Position numbers and translations under genes: made by a program. From contig DDCS01000011.1 of the NCBI GenBank assembly GCA_002335345.1, positions 1 to 11,599 on the forward strand: a DNA stretch of 11,599 bases, in the 5' to 3' direction. A model generated the notes under the pieces. The model did no database searches. It was not told the DNA's origin and saw nothing but the letters and a program-made list of their open reading frames with translations. The DNA is from Flavobacteriaceae bacterium UBA2000 (GTDB lineage: Bacteria; Bacteroidota; Bacteroidia; Flavobacteriales; Flavobacteriaceae). Positions 7,630-11,599 of the stretch are shown here, piece after piece (position 1 is the stretch's first letter; each line of letters starts with the position of its first letter).

Positions 7630-9795
7630 ATGAGTTCACGTATTTCGGTGTCGAGAGGTTTAATTGTTCACGCTATATTGCTTTTGCTGTGCATGAATCC
7701 AATACGGGGTCAGCAGTGGAATGACCCGTTGCTTCACTATCCAAGATTTGAGGCTTGCGCCACACAAGATCCGACAGAACTGCCCAATTGTTTTACGCAA
7801 CAAATTAATCTTTTGATTCAAGATGCCGCGAAAAATTGGCAGGTCGAAAATTCAATATCCGGGGCGCTGTCTGTACTTTTTGAGGTGGACAAAACGGGAA
7901 ACTTTGTGGTGCGCTATATCGATAGTCCGTCTGAAGCCCTTCGGGTTTACGTCGAGGACTTTTTTAAAAATTTACCTGAGATTAGACCCGCAAGCTATAA
8001 TGGAAGGACCATTTATATGCAATTTAGATTGCAATTCTCCCCTAATGATTTAGCGCAAATTCAATGGTCCATGATCGGTAATTCTGGCAAAGATTTAGTC
8101 AATGATGCCGCGGTCCTGAAGTCCATTGAGCCTAATACCGTCCCAGAAATCAAAAGTTTTGCCCGGCAAAACAGTGGAGAATATGGCGCGGTCGTTCAAG
8201 ATAAATATCAAGGTCAGGGGTATCAAAGCGGGGTTTTAATTCCTCTTTCACACCGGCGTTATGACGAATTTGAGGCAGCCATGAATCAAGTTGGGTCGAA
8301 CAATCATACCACGCAAAAGCCTTATCGTTTTACTGAGGTTCAGACCTATTACGATCTTAAGGCCGCCGATAGCAGTTTGAAAAAACCCCGAAAAACATGG
8401 TTGGGCCGTAAATGGTGGAACGAGCATATGGTTGCTTTTGCCGCTCAGGACTATTGGTTCACCCTAGATCCAGGCTTAGATATTGAGACGGGTCGCGATG
8501 GCAGCCTCGAGACCTATAACAATACGCGTTTGGTGCACCTTCAGGGGGGATTGGGCGATAAGATCAATATCAGTGCTGTGGTCTATGAGAGTCAAGGTCG
8601 ATTTGCTGAGTATTTTAATGCCTACGCAGAGTCTATAAGGCCGGATGGAGGGAATCCTGCCATCATCCCGGGGTTTGGTATTGCTAAAGAGTTTAGAACG
8701 GACAGTTACGATTATCCGATTGCAACAGGCTATGTCTCCTATACACCCAACAAATTTTTTAATCTGCAATTTGGTCATGGCAAACAGTTTCTTGGCGATG
8801 GCTACCGTTCGTTGCTGCTCAGCGATAATGCGAGTCCTTACCCATATTTGCAACTTAATACCACTGTCTGGAAGCTAAAGTATACCAATACATGGATGTC
8901 CCTCAGAGATGTTCGTCCGGAGGTCACTGCAGATGGTTCTTTTCGCACTAAATATATGGCCAATCATTATTTGAGCTATAATGTGAGTAAGCGATTGAAT
9001 CTCGGGTTTTTTGAGACTGTAGTCTGGGAAAATGATAACGACCGTGGGTTTGATTTAAACTATTTGAATCCAATTGTTTTTTATAGAGCCATTGAATTTT
9101 CAACGGGCTCTCGCGGAGGCAATGCACTTTTGGGACTGACCTATAAATACAAGTGGAGTGATCGATTTAACACTTACGGTCAGCTGCTTGTTGATGAGTT
9201 TTCGTCTTCTGATGTTTTGGCGAAAAACGGGAGTTATAAAAACAAAACGGCCTATCAACTTGGGGCTAAATACTACTCGGCATTTGGCCTACCCAATTTA
9301 AACCTTCAGCTTGAGTACAATCGCGTGCGCCCTTTTACTTACAGTCACAATACGGTGGTTTTGAATTATGGGCACAATAATCAGTCTATGGCGCATACTT
9401 TAGGGACGAATTTCTCAGAATTTTTGGCCATTGCACGATATCGTTACCAGAGATTTTATGGTAGTTTAAAATATATTCAGGCTAAACGCGGTTTAGAATT
9501 TGTAGATTCAGCAGATGCCCAGGTTTTTTACGGAGGGTCCATCTATGGCAGCGAAGATTTTCGGGAGGGTGATCTCAATCACGAGATCGGACAAGGCAAT
9601 ACAGTCGATTTTAAGCATGTTGAATTCGATGCCGGATATGTGATTAACCCAGTGTCTCAGTTAAAGCTTTTTGCGCGGGTAATCTTTCGCTCCTTTGATC
9701 CTGAAGTTTCTCAGTCCCCCAACCAAAAACTTAATACCACGTGGTGGAGTATAGGATTGCGGACTGATTTATTTAATTGGTACAGGGATTTCTGA
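7630..9795 (+). CDS. remB: RemB-type gliding motility outer-membrane protein with TonB-C-like N-terminal domain and Wzi-like barrel
   Basis: The protein has 721 residues. A signal peptide is visible (basic start, hydrophobic core about 11-22, likely cleavage before Gln28 in IRG-QQW). Residues 37-137 look like a TonB C-terminal domain: Cys43 and Cys54, FEVDKTGNFV at 84-93 and LPEIRP at 115-120. A polar linker (about 138-263) follows, then a strand-rich region from about 264 to the C-terminal phenylalanine, typical of an outer-membrane barrel. The block FGHGKQFLGDGYRS (381-394) followed by LLLSDNASPYPYLQL recalls the Wzi capsule-assembly family (outer-membrane lectin barrels). The call as RemB rests on this architecture and on its place after sprA-gcvH-vanZ-tonB, the order I recall for Flavobacterium johnsoniae, where RemB supports gliding. 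The molecular role is unknown. The start ATG at 7630 directly yields a good signal peptide; no Bacteroidota promoter is obvious upstream. It converges on the hydrolase gene. Confidence 0.8.
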   Translation: MSSRISVSRGLIVHAILLLLCMNPIRGQQWNDPLLHYPRFEACATQDPTELPNCFTQQINLLIQDAAKNWQVENSISGALSVLFEVDKTGNFVVRYIDSPSEALRVYVEDFFKNLPEIRPASYNGRTIYMQFRLQFSPNDLAQIQWSMIGNSGKDLVNDAAVLKSIEPNTVPEIKSFARQNSGEYGAVVQDKYQGQGYQSGVLIPLSHRRYDEFEAAMNQVGSNNHTTQKPYRFTEVQTYYDLKAADSSLKKPRKTWLGRKWWNEHMVAFAAQDYWFTLDPGLDIETGRDGSLETYNNTRLVHLQGGLGDKINISAVVYESQGRFAEYFNAYAESIRPDGGNPAIIPGFGIAKEFRTDSYDYPIATGYVSYTPNKFFNLQFGHGKQFLGDGYRSLLLSDNASPYPYLQLNTTVWKLKYTNTWMSLRDVRPEVTADGSFRTKYMANHYLSYNVSKRLNLGFFETVVWENDNDRGFDLNYLNPIVFYRAIEFSTGSRGGNALLGLTYKYKWSDRFNTYGQLLVDEFSSSDVLAKNGSYKNKTAYQLGAKYYSAFGLPNLNLQLEYNRVRPFTYSHNTVVLNYGHNNQSMAHTLGTNFSEFLAIARYRYQRFYGSLKYIQAKRGLEFVDSADAQVFYGGSIYGSEDFREGDLNHEIGQGNTVDFKHVEFDAGYVINPVSQLKLFARVIFRSFDPEVSQSPNQKLNTTWWSIGLRTDLFNWYRDF

Positions 9796-9811
9796 TCGAA
9801 TGAATCAGAAA
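9789..9811. terminator. Hairpin across the remB stop codon, possible end of the remB transcript
   Basis: The inverted repeat TTTCTGAT / ATCAGAAA (9789-9796 with 9804-9811, seven-base loop) gives an eight-pair stem containing the remB TGA at 9793-9795. There is no T-run after it on the plus strand, so it is not a standard intrinsic terminator. It may protect the 3' end or act in the convergent gap. Confidence 0.35.
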
Positions 9812-9833
9812 AGGCCAGGGGCTCATCAGCCTT
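9809..9833 (-). terminator. Possible terminator for the minus-strand hydrolase gene
   Basis: Read on the minus strand, AAGGC (9833-9829) pairs with GCCTT (9815-9811), and two more T residues follow. An alternative inner stem GGCT/AGCC uses the same bases. It lies about 40 bases beyond the hydrolase stop codon. The stem is short and the loop long, so the call is tentative. Confidence 0.35.
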
Positions 9834-9873
9834 GTGAACGAGGTCCCATAAATTATACCCGGCAAAGGAAAAA

Positions 9874-10920
9874 TTACTTTTTTCTAGGGTAACGCTTTTC
9901 TGCGGCACGATACAGCATGCTCACATAATCTTCTGTTTTTACATAACCCATCCCGTATCCTTGCGCATCGAAATTTGCTGTAATGGTTTTATTGGCGAGG
10001 ACCTCCTCAAGTGTTTTCCCCAATAGGTAATCCATTTGAACCCCTTTCTGGGTGTACTCCAACATGCGCTTATAGCTTTCTAAATCACTTTTAGAGGCAA
10101 GAGACCCATGGCCCGGGACAATGACCGTATCGTTATTGCATAAGGCAAGCAATTCATCGATGGCTTTGATATAACCATCAATGCTACCTTTAAAATCTTC
10201 GTCTATAAACGGGTATTTTCCATTAAAATATAAGTCGCCGGTTGCCAAGACATTACTGTTTTCAAAATAAGCATAGACATCCAAGCTTGTATGGGATTTA
10301 GAGACACTTTTGAATACTATACTTTCATTGATTAAATTCATGTTAAAATCATCGCTAAAGGTCATGGCGGGATAAGACAATTCACGATCCGTATATTGTT
10401 CGCTTAATCTGTTGTATTTAGCGCCAATTTCTTTGCCTGTTTCTGATTTCCCTGCGCTCTTCATGGCCTGAGCAAGCTCGGAACGTTGCTTTTTTAAGTC
10501 ACTCAAGACCTCTGCGTTAACATCGGCCCAAATATTGTTATAAACCTGTTTGTTACATAAAACAGTAACCCCAGAATCACTGTAATAATCATTGCCTCCA
10601 GTATGGTCTTTATGGTGGTGGGTGTTAATCACAAATCTCACGGGATTAAGCGAGAGGCGTCCGGCAGTGGTCAGCGCTTGCGGCGCTGCTTTGGCATCAA
10701 AACCATCGATTAAAATAGTATAATCCCTGCCCAAGAACGCCACGGCATTCGTGTTTTTATAACTGAGGTAGTAAAGGCTGTCCTTTATTTTTTTTGCTGA
10801 GACAAAAACGCCGTCATTTTGAATTTTAGAGTCACTTGATCCTTGATTAGTTTCTTGAGCTGCGATAAAAGTTGTGCTTAAAATCCCGCAGAATAGAGTA
10901 AGTAATAATCGATTATACAT
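9874..10920 (-). CDS. Exported metallo-beta-lactamase-fold hydrolase, substrate unknown
   Basis: The 348-residue protein starts with a signal peptide (hydrophobic core about 5-19, cleavage likely after Ala21 in IAA-QE), so the mature enzyme is periplasmic or outside the cell. The full metal-binding set of the MBL superfamily is visible: HHHKDH at 101-106 (His101, His103, Asp105, His106), His210 in SKSHTS, Asp229 in ATGDLYFNG, and His271 in VPGHGS. Asp229 at the bridging position is typical of glyoxalase II-like hydrolases, phosphodiesterases and related enzymes; classical beta-lactamases have Cys or Ser there, so antibiotic hydrolysis should not be assumed. A charged helical insert (about 133-185) separates the first motif from His210, and a helical tail (about 275-348) follows His271. 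It is a single-gene unit, convergent with remB and divergent from ctaB. Its substrate and pathway cannot be read from the sequence. No clear TAnnTTTG promoter is seen upstream. Confidence 0.88.
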   Translation of the reverse strand: MYNRLLLTLFCGILSTTFIAAQETNQGSSDSKIQNDGVFVSAKKIKDSLYYLSYKNTNAVAFLGRDYTILIDGFDAKAAPQALTTAGRLSLNPVRFVINTHHHKDHTGGNDYYSDSGVTVLCNKQVYNNIWADVNAEVLSDLKKQRSELAQAMKSAGKSETGKEIGAKYNRLSEQYTDRELSYPAMTFSDDFNMNLINESIVFKSVSKSHTSLDVYAYFENSNVLATGDLYFNGKYPFIDEDFKGSIDGYIKAIDELLALCNNDTVIVPGHGSLASKSDLESYKRMLEYTQKGVQMDYLLGKTLEEVLANKTITANFDAQGYGMGYVKTEDYVSMLYRAAEKRYPRKK

Positions 10921-10988
10921 AAATAATTTATTTGAGTATTCGAAGGTAATAAAAGTATGATTACTGCCCCAACATAATGATTTATTAG

Positions 10989-11020
10989 TTGTGAAAAAAG
11001 GTGCGAGTCATGTATATTTG
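10989..11020 (+). promoter_or_regulatory. Bacteroidota-type promoter for ctaB
   Basis: TTG at 10989-10991 (-33 element) is followed by 21 bases and then TATATTTG at 11013-11020, a perfect match to the Bacteroidota -7 consensus TAnnTTTG with spacing inside the usual range. Transcription would start near 11025-11027, leaving a leader of only about 15-17 bases before the proposed TTG start of ctaB. Confidence 0.7.
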
Positions 11021-11041
11021 CCTCGAGTTTAAAATACACTT

Positions 11042-11599
11042 TTGTCTCAAACAACAATCATATCTGAGCGCCCAACATCTTGGCTTCTTTTTAAAGAAAT
11101 CACCAAGTTCAGATTGTCTATAAGTGTCTTATTTTCTTCGGTTGCGGGTTACTTTTTGGGTGCTGAGTTTATTCGGCTTGATGTCCTAGCATTATTGATT
11201 ATAGGTGGCTATTGCATGGTCGGGGCCTCAAATGTCTTTAATCAAATTATTGAACGAGATTTAGATGCCCTTATGGAGCGCACCAAATCAAGGCCATTGC
11301 CTGCAGGGCATATGACCGTGAATCAGGCCATGGCTCTAGGGCTTATTTTGACCCTGATTGGACTTGTATCCTTGTATTGGATCAATCCAAAGACAGCAAT
11401 GTTTGGGGCGATCTCTATTTTTTTATACGTCAGTGTCTATACGCCCTTAAAAACTAAAACGCCACTTTCAGTTTTCGTAGGGGCTTTGCCTGGGGCAATA
11501 CCGTTCATGTTGGGCTGGGTTGCCGCTACCGGTTCCTTCGGTATCGAGCCCGGAACCTTATTTATGATTCAATTCTTTTGGCAGTTTCCTCACTTTTGG
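11042..11599 (+). CDS. ctaB: Protoheme IX farnesyltransferase (heme O synthase), 3' truncated
   Basis: The frame is open from the TTG at 11042 to the window end, 186 codons; the full protein is about 300 residues. CtaB/CyoE is a UbiA-family inner-membrane prenyltransferase that adds a farnesyl group to heme B to make heme O, a step toward heme A for cytochrome oxidases. The first aspartate-rich site is visible as NQIIERDLD (residues 67-75), followed by MERTKSRPLPAG (78-89). Hydrophobic helices lie at about 25-40, 47-66, 92-110 and 115-130, and the VYTPLK...GALPGAIPFMLGW and FFWQFPHFW blocks typical of the family follow. The nearest upstream in-frame stop is TAA at 11030-11032, and no in-frame ATG occurs before the conserved region, so TTG at 11042 is the likely start. 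The promoter at 10989-11020 supports this. The second metal-binding site and the C-terminal half lie beyond the window. Confidence 0.93.
   Translation, partial: MSQTTIISERPTSWLLFKEITKFRLSISVLFSSVAGYFLGAEFIRLDVLALLIIGGYCMVGASNVFNQIIERDLDALMERTKSRPLPAGHMTVNQAMALGLILTLIGLVSLYWINPKTAMFGAISIFLYVSVYTPLKTKTPLSVFVGALPGAIPFMLGWVAATGSFGIEPGTLFMIQFFWQFPHFW

Noticed and set aside
10888..10920. Lipoprotein signal in the hydrolase (Cys11)
   Set aside because: The residues before the cysteine (TLF-C) do not fit a lipobox, and the hydrophobic core continues past it; a standard signal peptidase I site after Ala21 fits better.
9874..10920. Antibiotic-resistance beta-lactamase
   Set aside because: The MBL fold is clear, but Asp at the bridging metal position and the charged insert point to a general hydrolase; no evidence for beta-lactam activity.
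10921..10988. Divergent promoter for the minus-strand hydrolase
   Set aside because: The best minus-strand match (TACTTTTA) misses the final G and has no TTG at proper spacing; not strong enough to call.
1..11599. CRISPR array, insertion sequence, tRNA, phage or defence genes
   Set aside because: No spaced direct repeats, transposase-like frames, terminal inverted repeats or cloverleaf sequences were noticed; nearly all bases are accounted for by conserved core genes.

Overview
The window looks like chromosomal DNA from a gliding, marine-type member of the Bacteroidota, most likely Flavobacteriaceae. The evidence is a very large SprA outer-membrane protein (the type IX secretion translocon), a RemB-type protein, a TonB of the Bacteroidota type with an acidic linker, an almost perfect Bacteroidota promoter (TTG, 21 bases, TAnnTTTG), and little or no Shine-Dalgarno signal before the genes. 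The genus cannot be fixed from the sequence alone.

Layout, left to right: (1) bases 1-5991, the 3' five-sixths of sprA, whose 5' end lies outside the window; (2) 6026-6406, gcvH, the lipoyl carrier of the glycine cleavage system; (3) 6384-6758, a small VanZ-like membrane protein overlapping gcvH; (4) 6828-7544, tonB, followed by a good intrinsic terminator; (5) 7630-9795, remB, an outer-membrane barrel protein with a TonB-C-like domain at its N-terminus; (6) 9874-10920 on the minus strand, an exported metallo-beta-lactamase-fold hydrolase converging on remB; (7) a promoter at 10989-11020 driving (8) ctaB (heme O synthase) from 11042, cut by the window end. All intergenic gaps are shorter than about 125 bases.

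The first five genes have the same order that I recall for the Flavobacterium johnsoniae gliding locus (sprA, gcvH, vanZ-like, tonB, remB). SprA, TonB and RemB all belong to the cell envelope: SprA is the secretion pore, TonB couples inner-membrane energy to the outer membrane, and RemB is an outer-membrane motility accessory. The most notable observation is that the N-terminal domain of RemB matches the C-terminal domain of the TonB encoded just upstream, in motif order, paired cysteines and spacing. This suggests a shared fold and possibly a physical partnership. The rest of RemB resembles a Wzi-type barrel. No mobile element, CRISPR array, tRNA or rRNA is visible. This is a conserved core region, and the novelty lies in the domain architecture and in the inserted hydrolase gene rather than in an unknown multi-gene system.
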